Positions 1-9,536 of a DNA stretch of 64,000 nucleotides are shown here, one piece after another. The notes beneath the pieces were generated by a model, which did no database searches, was not told where the DNA came from, and saw only the letters and a program-made list of their open reading frames with translations. Numbering within the stretch: position 1 is the stretch's first letter; each line of letters starts with the position of its first letter. Source of the stretch: Faucicola osloensis_B. GTDB lineage: Bacteria; Pseudomonadota; Gammaproteobacteria; Pseudomonadales; Moraxellaceae. The stretch spans positions 83,321 through 147,320 of the forward strand of contig CAXORL010000005.1 in assembly GCA_964211495.1 (NCBI GenBank), given 5' to 3'. The position numbers and the translations under genes were made by a program.

Positions 1-1250
1 TTAGCGGTGTAGCCAGCACTTTAGAACAATATCGCCCAACTGAGCCTGATCCTAGCGTGATTGTCTCGCTCAACTATCAACCTGAGTTTCAAAAAGAAGT
101 GTGGGACTATCTCTCAGGTCTGGTCGATGAAGAACGTGTGCAAGACGGTATCAATGCCAAAAACCAACTGCAAAGCACGCTAAGCCGCATCGAGCAGCGC
201 TATGGCGTGAAAGGGACGGATGTACTCGGCGTCTGGGGGGTAGAGTCTAACTTTGGTAAGCAGCTGGGTAAAAAAGACTTAATCCAGTCATTAGCGACCT
301 TGTCTTGCTTTGACCGTCGCCAGTCTTACTTTCGCACGGAATACGCCAACGCGCTGCGTATCTTGCAAAATGGTGACATCCGCCGTGATGATATGACTGG
401 CTCATGGGCAGGGGCGTTTGGGCAAACCCAGTTTATGCCAAGTACCTTCTTACGCTTGGCGCAAGATTTTGATGGTGATGGACGTAAAGATTTGGTCAAC
501 AGCCAAGCTGATGCACTCGCGTCAACGGCCAATTTCTTGGATAAAGCAGGTTATCGCACGGGCGAGCCTTGGGGGTTTGAGGTCAAGCTGCCTGCAGGGT
601 TTTGGGCAGATAGCAACCGCAAAGCCAAAAAACCGATGAGCTACTGGCGCAGTCAAGGTCTGACTCTTGCCAATGGTCAGCCGCTACCCTCTAGCCTTGA
701 TAGTGCAGGATTGCTATTACCTGCAGGTAGTAAAGGCCCTGCGTTCTTAGTGGGTAAAAACTTCGATGCGTTTTATAGTTACAATGCGTCAGAGAACTAC
801 GCGCTAGCGATTGCGCATTTGTCCGATATGATTAGCCAAAACCGTACTAGCAACGTCGGCTTTGTCACACCTTGGCCCACGGATGATGCCGGTATTAGTC
901 GCCGTCAAGCCCGTGAAATCCAGCAAGCACTGCTTAATCGTGGGTATGATATTGGTCAAGCTGATGGCATGATTGGCGATAAAACGCGCTATGCCATTCA
1001 AGACTTTCAGCGTCAGCAAGGTGTCAACCCTGATGGTCGCGCGGGTATGAAACTCTACCGTATGCTAATGACTCAGCCAATAGGCAATGCTCAGTATCCA
1101 ACCCAATACCCGACCCAAACGCCCGTTCGATATCAGTCTGTACCGAATTCAACGGTTACTACCACGCCGACTAAAGTGGTACGCGATGCCAATGGGCGCA
1201 CGAGTTACTATCGTATCGACAATGGACAAGGTGGGGTGACAACGCCCTAG
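1..1250 (+). CDS. Lytic murein transglycosylase with peptidoglycan-binding domain (5' end cut by window)
   Basis: This is a periplasmic enzyme that cleaves the MurNAc-GlcNAc bond of peptidoglycan to leave 1,6-anhydro ends. The reading frame is open from base 3, so the gene begins before the window. The GTG at 57 lies inside conserved family sequence and is not the start. Counting from base 57, VWGVESNFGK holds the likely catalytic Glu63, followed by the GAFGQTQFMPSTF block typical of the MltB-like SLT_2 fold. A C-terminal PG_binding_1 repeat lies at about residues 278-338, and the tail is Thr/Gln/Pro-rich. A bidirectional terminator follows. The family is secure; the exact MltB paralogue is not. 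Confidence 0.9.
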   Translation, partial: SGVASTLEQYRPTEPDPSVIVSLNYQPEFQKEVWDYLSGLVDEERVQDGINAKNQLQSTLSRIEQRYGVKGTDVLGVWGVESNFGKQLGKKDLIQSLATLSCFDRRQSYFRTEYANALRILQNGDIRRDDMTGSWAGAFGQTQFMPSTFLRLAQDFDGDGRKDLVNSQADALASTANFLDKAGYRTGEPWGFEVKLPAGFWADSNRKAKKPMSYWRSQGLTLANGQPLPSSLDSAGLLLPAGSKGPAFLVGKNFDAFYSYNASENYALAIAHLSDMISQNRTSNVGFVTPWPTDDAGISRRQAREIQQALLNRGYDIGQADGMIGDKTRYAIQDFQRQQGVNPDGRAGMKLYRMLMTQPIGNAQYPTQYPTQTPVRYQSVPNSTVTTTPTKVVRDANGRTSYYRIDNGQGGVTTP

Positions 1251-1360
1251 TCATTGAAACCTTAGTGTTTAAGTGTTAGGCATTAAACCTTAAATGCTTT
1301 AAATCTGAGCTATTTAAGACTTAGTCATCTAAAATGTTTATCAATTTTTCATCCCCCAAT

Positions 1361-1394
1361 AAAAAACCCTTAATGTCAGCATTAGGGGTTTTTT
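1361..1394. terminator. Bidirectional rho-independent terminator
   Basis: A-run, 9-bp stem (CCCTTAATG paired with CATTAGGGG, one G-T wobble), TCAG loop, T-run. It lies between convergent genes (transglycosylase on the left, small acidic protein on the right) and can serve both. Confidence 0.85.
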
Positions 1395-1439
1395 GTTGAT
1401 ATCGATACGGTCTTGTTAATATCCGCGCATTGGACAACC

Positions 1440-1700
1440 TTATACAATAGGTGGCGGGGTGGGCTCTTCACCATCATCCATTTGGATCGGTTTGACTTCG
1501 CCTTTTGAATTGCTGCCCCAATTGTCTTCTTCGTCTTCATCCCATTTTTTGAAGTTATCGCGTGGGTTGATGCCACGGCGCTTCATGTCTTCGACTTGCT
1601 CTTCAAGGGTGCGAAACTGCTGTGCTTCGTGCATGGTATCTTCAAGTTGGTTGATGTTGTTTTCAAGATCGTCCGCTTGTTGGGTAACATGATTGCTCAT
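1440..1700 (-). CDS. Small acidic hypothetical protein
   Basis: An 86-residue cytoplasmic protein of unknown function. Residues 8-43 are rich in Glu, Gln, Asp and Leu with heptad-like spacing (DDLENNINQLEDTMHEA), which suggests a short coiled coil. The C-terminal half is very acidic and ends in a proline run. The start is supported by a strong AGGAGA ribosome site 5-6 bases before the ATG. It stands alone, followed by the shared terminator at 1361-1394. I recognise no named family. Confidence 0.75.
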   Translation of the reverse strand: MSNHVTQQADDLENNINQLEDTMHEAQQFRTLEEQVEDMKRRGINPRDNFKKWDEDEEDNWGSNSKGEVKPIQMDDGEEPTPPPIV

Positions 1701-1889
1701 AATTTTCTCCTCTTTTTATTCTCAATGTTATCGTTATGTGTGTTGTGAGCTTATCATAGCATAAACAAATGTGACGCTAGTTAGCAGGTCTGTATAACAT
1801 TATCATGACATGAGTAAATCATGGCTTGGTCAAAGCTGATATAAAATACTTGGGTAAAATACTAAAAAAGGTGTGTTAAAAACGTCAGT

Positions 1890-2897
1890 TTAAGCTTGTA
1901 CAATGATGTTAATCTGCCACAGTTCGCGGATACTTCGCTCTTCTTTGACCGAGATCAACCATTGTTTTTTCACCAGTTGGCTTTTGATCCATTGATAATC
2001 GATATTGCTAATTTGACAGCGAGAGACGGCATGGATTTTGGGTGAGATTTTGAGCGCCTCTGCCATCGCAGCATCTTTAAGGGCATCATTAATTTGGGTC
2101 AACATCATATTACTGGTAAACGGCTGCGGTAATGCTTGTAGCATTTGTACAATATTGCCCCAGCTAAAGGTGTAAGTTGCGCTGATTTCTTGCAAGTTGC
2201 CGCCTTCAAACGCGTGTGCGGTATAGTTCACCAATAACGCTTCATTGAGCGCTTTTGGCGTGACCTGGGTCGGTCTGGCTTCAGCTTCAGGCGGCTTTTG
2301 ATCGCGCTCTAGACTACTGACAGTTAAGGCGGGTTGCACACTATTACGGATATGAAATCTATCCGAGACAAAAACCGACTTCAAATCGCCATTATCGCCT
2401 GTCGGTAGCGTCCTCAATGGAAGGGTGTCTTTGACCCAACCTGACCGCGGAAACTTCTCTTTGATTTCCTCAAGCATTCGCACACAGTCTGGCACACCAT
2501 CATGGGTCTGATCGAAATGAATTGCCCGCGAACCTTGTTCTTTAATCACCAAATTAAACAGATCCAACCGTTGACGTAATAGCTCATGTTGGCTCGGCTG
2601 GGTATTGACTAACGCAATCATCGGCACACGTTTTGAAGACGCATAGATATAAGATAAGTGCAGATAACTGACACCGGATAGGCTTAAATGACCGTAATCA
2701 TTGCCCAAAATAAAAATCATATAATCGCATTGGTCGATCTGTTGGCGGCTGTATTCAACAAAATTGGTATGGGTCGCAAGCAAATCCCAAGTCAAAAAAT
2801 AATCCGTCGATAGCGCATACTCTAGCGCGTTCTCTAAGTTGACATTTTCATTTCTCACCAAAGAGATATGAATATGATAACGTTTCTTTTGAGACAT
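1890..2897 (-). CDS. DUF4062-like protein
   Basis: A 335-residue cytoplasmic protein. The N-terminal ~125 residues resemble DUF4062: an opening beta strand, then IDQCDYMIFILGNDYGHLS and GVSYLHLSYIYA, the usual D-CDY-I-IIG-YG and SY-E-EY-A pattern of that Rossmann-like domain, which is often found at the front of NTPase and effector proteins. The second half (about residues 205-335) has no recognisable domain but may hold a winged helix (SWGNIVQMLQALP). The chosen ATG at 2897 has GGAGAA just upstream; an in-frame TTG 11 codons earlier does not. No partner gene is adjacent, and the molecular role is unknown. Confidence 0.7.
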   Translation of the reverse strand: MSQKKRYHIHISLVRNENVNLENALEYALSTDYFLTWDLLATHTNFVEYSRQQIDQCDYMIFILGNDYGHLSLSGVSYLHLSYIYASSKRVPMIALVNTQPSQHELLRQRLDLFNLVIKEQGSRAIHFDQTHDGVPDCVRMLEEIKEKFPRSGWVKDTLPLRTLPTGDNGDLKSVFVSDRFHIRNSVQPALTVSSLERDQKPPEAEARPTQVTPKALNEALLVNYTAHAFEGGNLQEISATYTFSWGNIVQMLQALPQPFTSNMMLTQINDALKDAAMAEALKISPKIHAVSRCQISNIDYQWIKSQLVKKQWLISVKEERSIRELWQINIIVQA

Positions 2898-3010
2898 GCT
2901 ATCTTCTCCATAACGCTCTAATGAACGCAATTAATTAAAAAGGTAAAGGGTTAAAAGCTAAATTATTAAAAGATAAAAGGCTAAAAAGCCATGCTGACTA
3001 ACCAACAAGC

Positions 3011-3880
3011 TCAATACATTGCGCGATGTTGAGTCACACACAAGGTAAAAAAATCAATCCCCAACTCTGGCAAAAACCGCTGCAACAAACGCGTTGCCGC
3101 CTGCTCAGTAGTGGGTAAGTTGGCGGTGGCATAAAACTGTAACCGGAGTCGCTCTTTATGAGAGGCAAGCTGATTGGCTTGCTCAAGCAAATCATATACG
3201 CGTTTGGCAATGGCATCGCCCGAATCAATCAATGCCACTTTACGCATAGCTTGGCGGGTCATCAGCTCGTCGATACGCTGTGCCAAATAGGCTTTAAAAA
3301 AAGGAAAATGGGTACAGCCGAGTACCAGTTGGTCTACCTTTTTATCCTGTAACTCACTTAGCAAGTGATCTAAATCAGTCACGGCTGGGTGATGGTTTGG
3401 CATCCCCAACTCGACCCAAGGCACTAGGCTATTAAAGCTATATTTGTGGACAGTCACTTGCTGCGGTTTGGCGACTTGTTCAATGACTTCATTGAGTAAA
3501 TACCCGTGCAAGGTCGCCGGGGTTGCCAACACCGCGACTTGCTTGGTCGCCGACTGCATCACCGCAGGTTTTAATGCAGGGACTAAGCCGACAATCGGCA
3601 CTTGAGGATACCGCCGCCTTGCCGCCTGTAATCCATGCGCAGAGGCACTATTGCATGCTATCACAATGAGCTTACAGCCTTGCGAGTGTAGCCATACCAC
3701 TGCCTGCAAGGTAAGTTCACGAATCTCTGCTTCACTGCGTGAGCCATAGGGTACATGCAGGGTATCGGCAAGATAGATATAACGTTCAAATGGCAAGCGT
3801 CGCTGCAAATGGGTCAATACCGACAATCCGCCCAACCCAGAATCAAATACGCCTATCGGCGCGCTTGCCAACTCTACCAT
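3011..3880 (-). CDS. murI: Glutamate racemase
   Basis: Converts L- to D-glutamate for peptidoglycan stem peptides, in the cytoplasm and without a cofactor. At 289 residues it is slightly long for the family. The signatures are IGVFDSGLGGLSVL (residues 9-22), YLADTLHVPYG, and the two catalytic cysteines in IACNSASA (Cys76) and VLGCTHFPFF (Cys189). Asp13 and Ser14 are the expected substrate-side residues. It is apparently transcribed alone: the DUF4062-like gene downstream begins about 110 bases later. Confidence 0.95.
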   Translation of the reverse strand: MVELASAPIGVFDSGLGGLSVLTHLQRRLPFERYIYLADTLHVPYGSRSEAEIRELTLQAVVWLHSQGCKLIVIACNSASAHGLQAARRRYPQVPIVGLVPALKPAVMQSATKQVAVLATPATLHGYLLNEVIEQVAKPQQVTVHKYSFNSLVPWVELGMPNHHPAVTDLDHLLSELQDKKVDQLVLGCTHFPFFKAYLAQRIDELMTRQAMRKVALIDSGDAIAKRVYDLLEQANQLASHKERLRLQFYATANLPTTEQAATRLLQRFLPELGIDFFTLCVTQHRAMY

Positions 3881-4069
3881 AGCCTACTCAGTCCAACTCG
3901 CAGGGTGCTGCTATTTTAAACCGCAAAATAATCGCCTACCCATAAAATAGACCACTATCTTATACCAATTTTTAGACGCTCACTACAAAAAAATGCAGTT
4001 GCTGAATTTGACAGCAAATTCGTCACCTTGCTGGTTCACAAGCTATCAAAATTTGACTAAAGCGGCTAC

Positions 4070-4783
4070 TTAGGCGGTCATCGTCAAGGTAAAAGTGCTA
4101 TCACCACTGTGCAAAATCAATGATGTACCCTCTTCACCCTCTACCAATTCACCCAGTTCAATCAAATGGTAAAACACATTGCGATGAATGAGCCCGTATA
4201 GCGCTGAGTCACCATTTTGGCGCACCAACAGATAAGGCTGGCTGGCTTGTTTTTGCTGTAAGTCAGCATCATGCTGGGTAGCATGGGTAAATGGCAGACC
4301 CAAACGGATCGGATGCTGCTCATCAGCAATCACCACATCGCCTTGCGTGGTGGTGAACTGCAACAAAGGTTTGCTAGTGTCACCAAATTGCTCGCTAATG
4401 ACGTCCACTTGATTGACTAGCAGTGGCGCGTCTTCTACTTGAATTTGCCATTTTTCAACAGGGGTTTTTAAAAAATACTTAACGTGGTTGTTGTCATTAA
4501 CCTCTGACCATAACACTTTGGCAAATAGATCAATGAGTAGTGGACGGGTGATTTGACTGCCTTCATGCCACCACTCGCCATTGGCTTTGACCACCACATC
4601 CATCGTACCGCTGAGTTTGGGTTGCCATTTTTCAAGCGGTGGAATCTGGCGTGTCGGATGATTTGCGGCTGCTACCGCTTGCGAAGCGACCGATTGCTCG
4701 ATTTGTTGGCTTAGCGCGCCTATATCAAAGTTAGAATCAAAACTGGGTTTAGATGCTACATTATTAATATCAGTATTAGTCAT
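4070..4783 (-). CDS. DUF1285 family protein
   Basis: A 237-residue soluble protein of unknown function. The core begins at PLEKWQPKLSG and carries the DUF1285 landmarks: GEWWHEGSQITRPLLIDLFAK, FLKTPVEKWQIQVEDAPLLV, and a C-terminal beta-rich part. The ATG at 4783 was chosen because GAG lies seven bases upstream. In-frame starts up to 4915 would add an Asn/Tyr-rich leader with no family resemblance, so the start is uncertain. The gene is monocistronic. Confidence 0.75.
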   Translation of the reverse strand: MTNTDINNVASKPSFDSNFDIGALSQQIEQSVASQAVAAANHPTRQIPPLEKWQPKLSGTMDVVVKANGEWWHEGSQITRPLLIDLFAKVLWSEVNDNNHVKYFLKTPVEKWQIQVEDAPLLVNQVDVISEQFGDTSKPLLQFTTTQGDVVIADEQHPIRLGLPFTHATQHDADLQQKQASQPYLLVRQNGDSALYGLIHRNVFYHLIELGELVEGEEGTSLILHSGDSTFTLTMTA

Positions 4784-5330
4784 TTTATAGCTCGTATTAT
4801 GGTAGTTTTTATTTAGATTAGGATTTAGCGTATTGTATGGGTTTATGAATGCCATGATGCGCTGTGTTGACATCACTTTGTGGTACATAGTAGTCAATTC
4901 AACGCTGGGTTTCAAATAGTCGCTGTTAGTACCTGTGTCGATTTATTGTATATAAGGGTGACAGATAGCATAAGACAAGCCAAATTGGATACGATAAATT
5001 AAGCCCGGCAGTCATTTTCTCCTGCAAAAATATTAGGCGGTTAAACGGTTAATCTATTATACTAAGTAGTATTTTTTCTGAATTCATATAACGATTCATT
5101 ATATGTTAAAATCAAGAAAACCATTGATAACATTGCCAGCCTGTGCCAGCAATTATTTGATGAACTGATAATCAAAGGCTAACCTTCTAGATCACTAGCC
5201 TTGCAAAAATCATCGTGATGCGACTTATGTGTATTGTCAGATATAAGCTGATAAACCGCATTGGGTTAAACAATGCGCGCAAGGTTAAGCAAGTTGTCAT
5301 CACTGAATTTTATTTTTCTAAGGAGTTTGT
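4784..5330. other. Intergenic region between divergent DUF1285 and ETF-QO genes
   Basis: A 547-base AT-rich gap that must hold both divergent promoters. I could not assign either with confidence. A frame at about 5107-5181 (KIKKTIDNIASLCQQ) looks faintly coding but has no start. No RNA gene or repeat was recognised. Confidence 0.5.
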
Positions 5331-6992
5331 ATGCAAGACATCGAACGCGAGCAAATGGAGTTTGACGTAGTTATCGTGGGTGGCGGACCTTCAGGTCTAT
5401 CTGCGGCAATTCGTCTACGTCAACTTGCCATTGCTGCTGGCAATCCTGATTTTAGCGTGTGTATCGTTGAAAAAGGGTCAGAATTTGGTGCCCATATCTT
5501 ATCAGGTGCGGTCATGGAGCCGAATGCACTGACTGAACTGATTCCTGATTGGAAAGAAAAAGGTGCGCCCGTTCGCGTGCAAACCAAAGGTGACCGCGTC
5601 TACATGCTCAAAAATGAGACCAAATACCGCGAATTGCCAGAAAAAATCGTCCCAAGCTTGATGCACAACCACGGCAATTACATTATCTCTTTGGGTAACC
5701 TTGTACGTTGGTTAGCTACCCAAGCCGAAGAGCTTGAAGTGATGATGTTCCCAGGTTTTTCTGCCGCTGAAATCCTCTACAACGAAGATGGTTCGGTTCG
5801 TGGCGTATTGACGGGTGACATGGGCGTTAATGCCGAAGGTCAACCAAAATCAGGCTATGAGCCAGGCTATGAGCTACTGGCAAAATACACCATTTTTGCT
5901 GAAGGCTGCCGTGGTCACTTAGGTAAACGCTTAATCAGCCGTTTTAACCTATCAGAAGGCAAAGACCCGCAGCACTACGGTATTGGCTTAAAAGAGCTTT
6001 GGGAAATTGACCCTGCCAAACACCAAGAAGGCATGGTGTTGCACGGTTCAGGTTGGCCACTTAGCGAGACGCATAGTAACGGTGGTTGGTGGTTATACTT
6101 TGATGAAAACAACCAAGTGTCATTTGGTATGGTGATTGACTTGTCTTATCACAACCCTTACCTATCGCCATTTGATGAGTTACAACGCTTAAAAACCCAC
6201 CCGCTCATTCGCAATATTTTAGAAGGCGGTAAACGCTTATCTTACGGCGCGCGTGCCTTGACCAAAGGCGGTTTAAACTCATTACCAAAACTGTATTTTG
6301 CCGGTGGTGTGTTAGTGGGTGACGATGCAGGTTTCCTAAACCCAGCAAAAATCAAAGGTACTCATACCGCCATCAAATCAGGGATGTTAGCCGCGGAAGC
6401 CGTGTATGAAGCGATTGCTGCCGGTCGTCAACATGACGAAGTGCCAACTTATGAGCAAAAATTCAAAGCATCATGGCTATATAACGACATGTACCAAGCG
6501 CGTAACTTCGCAAATGCGATGCACCGCATGGGTATCTGGATGGGCGGTGCATTCAACTTCCTAGAGCAAAATATATTTAATGGTAAAATGCCTCTGACTA
6601 TTCGTGACAGAATGCCAGACTACGATGTGCTTGAGCGCGCAGACCACGCTTATATCCCTGAGTATCCAAAACCCGATGGTAAGCTGACCTTTGATAAATT
6701 ATCTTCCGTGTTTATCTCCAATACCAACCACGCTGAAGATCAACCTTGTCACCTAAAATTAACCGATCCAGAGGTGCCAATTAAGCGTAACCTCAAAATC
6801 TTTGCTGAGCCAGCACAGCGTTATTGCCCAGCAGGGGTATATGAAGTGGTACAAAGTGATAGCGGCGCAAAATTTGTCATCAACTCACAAAACTGTGTGC
6901 ACTGTAAAACTTGTGATATCAAAGACCCCTCACAAAACATCACGTGGGTCACGCCAGAAGGCGGTGGTGGTCCAAACTACCCAAATATGTAA
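5331..6992 (+). CDS. Electron transfer flavoprotein-ubiquinone oxidoreductase
   Basis: A membrane-associated flavoprotein with an iron-sulfur cluster. It passes electrons from ETF, reduced by acyl-CoA and amino-acid dehydrogenases, to ubiquinone. At 553 residues it is full length. The FAD-binding motif VVIVGGGPSGLSAA lies near residue 14. The second FAD region is FAGGVLVGDDAGFLNP. The C-terminal 4Fe-4S ligands are Cys499, Cys522, Cys525 and Cys528 (CPAGVYE; CVHCKTC). AAGGAG sits just before the ATG. No etfAB genes are adjacent in this window. Confidence 0.97.
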   Translation: MQDIEREQMEFDVVIVGGGPSGLSAAIRLRQLAIAAGNPDFSVCIVEKGSEFGAHILSGAVMEPNALTELIPDWKEKGAPVRVQTKGDRVYMLKNETKYRELPEKIVPSLMHNHGNYIISLGNLVRWLATQAEELEVMMFPGFSAAEILYNEDGSVRGVLTGDMGVNAEGQPKSGYEPGYELLAKYTIFAEGCRGHLGKRLISRFNLSEGKDPQHYGIGLKELWEIDPAKHQEGMVLHGSGWPLSETHSNGGWWLYFDENNQVSFGMVIDLSYHNPYLSPFDELQRLKTHPLIRNILEGGKRLSYGARALTKGGLNSLPKLYFAGGVLVGDDAGFLNPAKIKGTHTAIKSGMLAAEAVYEAIAAGRQHDEVPTYEQKFKASWLYNDMYQARNFANAMHRMGIWMGGAFNFLEQNIFNGKMPLTIRDRMPDYDVLERADHAYIPEYPKPDGKLTFDKLSSVFISNTNHAEDQPCHLKLTDPEVPIKRNLKIFAEPAQRYCPAGVYEVVQSDSGAKFVINSQNCVHCKTCDIKDPSQNITWVTPEGGGGPNYPNM

Positions 6993-7001
6993 TGATGTAT
7001 C

Positions 7002-7032
7002 AAAAAAAGCCGCTAACGTTAGCGGCTTTTTT
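7002..7032. terminator. Bidirectional terminator between ETF-QO and phoD
   Basis: An almost perfect palindrome: A-run, GCCGCTA, ACGT, TAGCGGC, T-run. It serves the convergent ETF-QO and phoD genes. Confidence 0.93.
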
Positions 7033-7053
7033 ATTGGGGTTTGTCAAATTTGT

Positions 7054-8871
7054 TTAAACCAAATAAGGCTCACCCACTTTGACACGCATGGTTTTACCAA
7101 TACTGCTTGAATAAGTGGGCTTGGTAATATCGCTGACAAACACCCAGTCGCTGGTGCATTGCTCAGGGGTCACTGTCACAATCATATAACCGCGCTGAGA
7201 GGTGTCACACCATTTTAACGTACCACCTTTGACCAGCATAGGTAAACCGAGTGATAGCTGTTTTGGGTCAACTGTTGCTAAGTATTCTTCAAAACCTGGC
7301 GATGTCACTGACTGTACCGCAAACTCCACCCCAACAGGTTCGCCTTTGACATTGACTAGATTATTTGCCCAAGCGTTATGGGTATCGCCTGCCAATACCA
7401 CTAAGTTTTTTTGCATCGCGTTGGCAATACCATAAATCATTTCGCGTGCCACCGCGTAACCATCCCACGCATCTAGGTTATAAGGGATAAATGGGGCTTG
7501 CTGCAACTGTTGTACCATACTCTGCTCTTGCGGCGTCAAGGTCGTGGGCGCGGTCTGCGCTTTTTGCATTAGGGTCAGATAAGTGACGGCATCTACCCCC
7601 AAGGTAGGATTCATAAAGTTGAGCAGTACGGGGGCAGGAATAAACATCTGCCCCATCACCACTTGCTGACCCAGAATTTGCCAAGTCGATTTTGACGCTT
7701 GCAATTGACCTGCTAGCCAGTTTTGTTGTGGCAAACCGATCAATTGGCGACTGGTATCTTGCATTGCTGCGGTGAATTTTGCGCTATCTAAAGTGAGCTG
7801 GCCATTGGCGTCTTTAATTAAAAAATTATTGTAATCTAGCTGTTTGTCACGGGCAATGACACGGGTGTCTAGCATATGTAGACTGAGCAAATTACCAAAA
7901 TCAAAACTGCGATAAATTTGCGTCATCACACTATTACGCGTGGGCATCCATTCATGATAGGCTTTCATGGCGTCCATTTTGCGCTGATTCCAATCGCCTT
8001 CATTGGGTTGGTGGTTTTCAGCACCCGCTTTATAAGTATCATTACTAATCTCGTGGTCGTCCCATACCGCAATCATTGGCATGGCGGCATGTACAGCTTG
8101 CAAATCTTTATCGGTACGATATTGGGCATAGCGCAAGCGATAGCCAGTAATGGTGAGTAACTCCTCAACTGGGATGACTTCGCGCTTGAGCTGTGCGGCC
8201 TGGCTTGAAGCATAAGCAGGCACCGTTTTACCTTGGTCATCGATGGTATGACGACCATATTCATAGATATAATCGCCTAAGTGGATCAGCACATCGACAT
8301 CGCTACGCTTGGCAATATCGGCATACGCATGAAAATACCCTGCAGGATAGTTTGAACAGCTCACCACCGCAAGTTTCACTTGACTGATATTCGTGACAGG
8401 TAGGGTTTTGGTTTTGCCAATCGGACTGGTGACACCACCACATATAAATCGATAAAAGTAAGGCGTATTCGGCTGTAAACCCGTGGCATCCACTTTGACC
8501 GTATAATCTTGCCCACCGTTTGTTTTGCTCGTGCCTTTATGGATGATGGTGTTAAACGTATTATCACTGGCAATTTGCCAATCGACATCAAGGCTGCTGC
8601 CACTGCTCACCGGTGTCACACGAGTCCATAAAATCACTTTGTCAGCAAGCGGGTCGCCACTGGCCACGCCATGTAAAAAGCTAACCTGCGCTGTGTTATC
8701 ATTATCATCATTGTCATTATTACAGCCCGCTAGCATCATCGATGCACCTGCGGCAGTCGCAAGCGATGTTGATTGTAAAAAACGGCGACGGTTGATATTT
8801 GGGGTTGATGGCTGGGTGTCTTTAATCAAATTGTGGATAGGAGAAGTTTGCTCATCGGGTTGGTCAGTCAT
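7054..8871 (-). CDS. phoD: PhoD-type alkaline phosphatase/phosphodiesterase, Tat-exported
   Basis: Predicted to be an extracytoplasmic Ca/Fe-dependent phosphatase that releases phosphate from organic esters. It has 605 residues. The twin-arginine signal is NRRRFLQS (Arg28-Arg30), followed by a hydrophobic stretch ending in LAGC, which looks like a lipobox at Cys50. Then come a PhoD N-terminal domain (HGVASGDPLADKVILWTRV) and a metallophosphatase domain with VVSCSNYPAGYF, HLGDYIYEYG, AVWDDHEISND and LAGDTHNAW. It is followed directly by the shared terminator at 7002-7032. No Pho box was identified upstream. Confidence 0.93.
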   Translation of the reverse strand: MTDQPDEQTSPIHNLIKDTQPSTPNINRRRFLQSTSLATAAGASMMLAGCNNDNDDNDNTAQVSFLHGVASGDPLADKVILWTRVTPVSSGSSLDVDWQIASDNTFNTIIHKGTSKTNGGQDYTVKVDATGLQPNTPYFYRFICGGVTSPIGKTKTLPVTNISQVKLAVVSCSNYPAGYFHAYADIAKRSDVDVLIHLGDYIYEYGRHTIDDQGKTVPAYASSQAAQLKREVIPVEELLTITGYRLRYAQYRTDKDLQAVHAAMPMIAVWDDHEISNDTYKAGAENHQPNEGDWNQRKMDAMKAYHEWMPTRNSVMTQIYRSFDFGNLLSLHMLDTRVIARDKQLDYNNFLIKDANGQLTLDSAKFTAAMQDTSRQLIGLPQQNWLAGQLQASKSTWQILGQQVVMGQMFIPAPVLLNFMNPTLGVDAVTYLTLMQKAQTAPTTLTPQEQSMVQQLQQAPFIPYNLDAWDGYAVAREMIYGIANAMQKNLVVLAGDTHNAWANNLVNVKGEPVGVEFAVQSVTSPGFEEYLATVDPKQLSLGLPMLVKGGTLKWCDTSQRGYMIVTVTPEQCTSDWVFVSDITKPTYSSSIGKTMRVKVGEPYLV

Positions 8872-9030
8872 GGGATTTCCTCAAGGTTAGGCAAAGCCAC
8901 AATATGAAAAGTCAAATTGTGATAAGTCAAATTGTAATAAAAAGATACGCTATCGTAAGGAAACATTAACTGACGAAGGTGACAACCGTATGACGATTGA
9001 ATGAACAATTAACGGCAAATTTTAGCCAAT

Positions 9031-9056
9031 AAAAAAGCTGACCGAAGCCAGCTTTT
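9031..9056 (-). terminator. Terminator with TTCG tetraloop
   Basis: On the minus strand: AGCTGGC, TTCG, GTCAGCT, then a T-run. It lies about 80 bases beyond the stop of the 59-residue gene at 9137-9316. Confidence 0.8.
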
Positions 9057-9136
9057 GTGCAGCAAAACATATAGGGAACAAAACATTCAGGCAATAAAAC
9101 TAGATATCAAACCTAGTCGCTTATCAAGACTAGCCG

Positions 9137-9316
9137 CTAGATACCCACGGCCGTTTTGAATGCCGATTCATCAAAATCGTCACCATGGGTCACAACGATG
9201 GTGCCATTAGGGTTAACATTGACAAACTTGACCCCTTTGATGTCTTCGGTTTTTTTGATGATTTCATCCGCAGCCGCTTGGTCTGCGATAGGTAAATCAT
9301 ATTTGGTTTGTGGCAT
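9137..9316 (-). CDS. Small ferredoxin-like-fold protein of unknown function
   Basis: A 59-residue protein with an AGGATA ribosome site about six bases before the ATG. The pattern (helix ADQAAADEIIKKTEDI, strand GVKFVNVNPNG, strand TIVVTHG, helix DESAFKTAV) resembles a heavy-metal-associated beta-alpha-beta-beta-alpha fold. It lacks the CxxC metal site, so metal transport is not supported. Composition and the following terminator support a real gene. Longer overlapping frames on both strands lack a ribosome site. Confidence 0.72.
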   Translation of the reverse strand: MPQTKYDLPIADQAAADEIIKKTEDIKGVKFVNVNPNGTIVVTHGDDFDESAFKTAVGI

Positions 9317-9536
9317 AACAGGTATCCTTTATATTGATAATAAAATATTGATAGTTCTATATTAATAACAGTAATATTGCCCCGTGTATAAAAAATCAAC
9401 TAAAACCAATAGCCATGCAAGTGTACATTCATCCATCAGTCATATGGCATAAAATAACAAAAAATTGCGGGTGTGAATAGGCGCTTTATCCGTAAAAACA
9501 ACGCTCTATCAGAATTCAAGCGCCTACTATGCGCTA

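Noticed and set aside
5107..5181. Frame with KIKKTIDNIASLCQQLF before ETF-QO
   Set aside because: Looks faintly coding but lacks a start and is very short; perhaps a remnant or chance.
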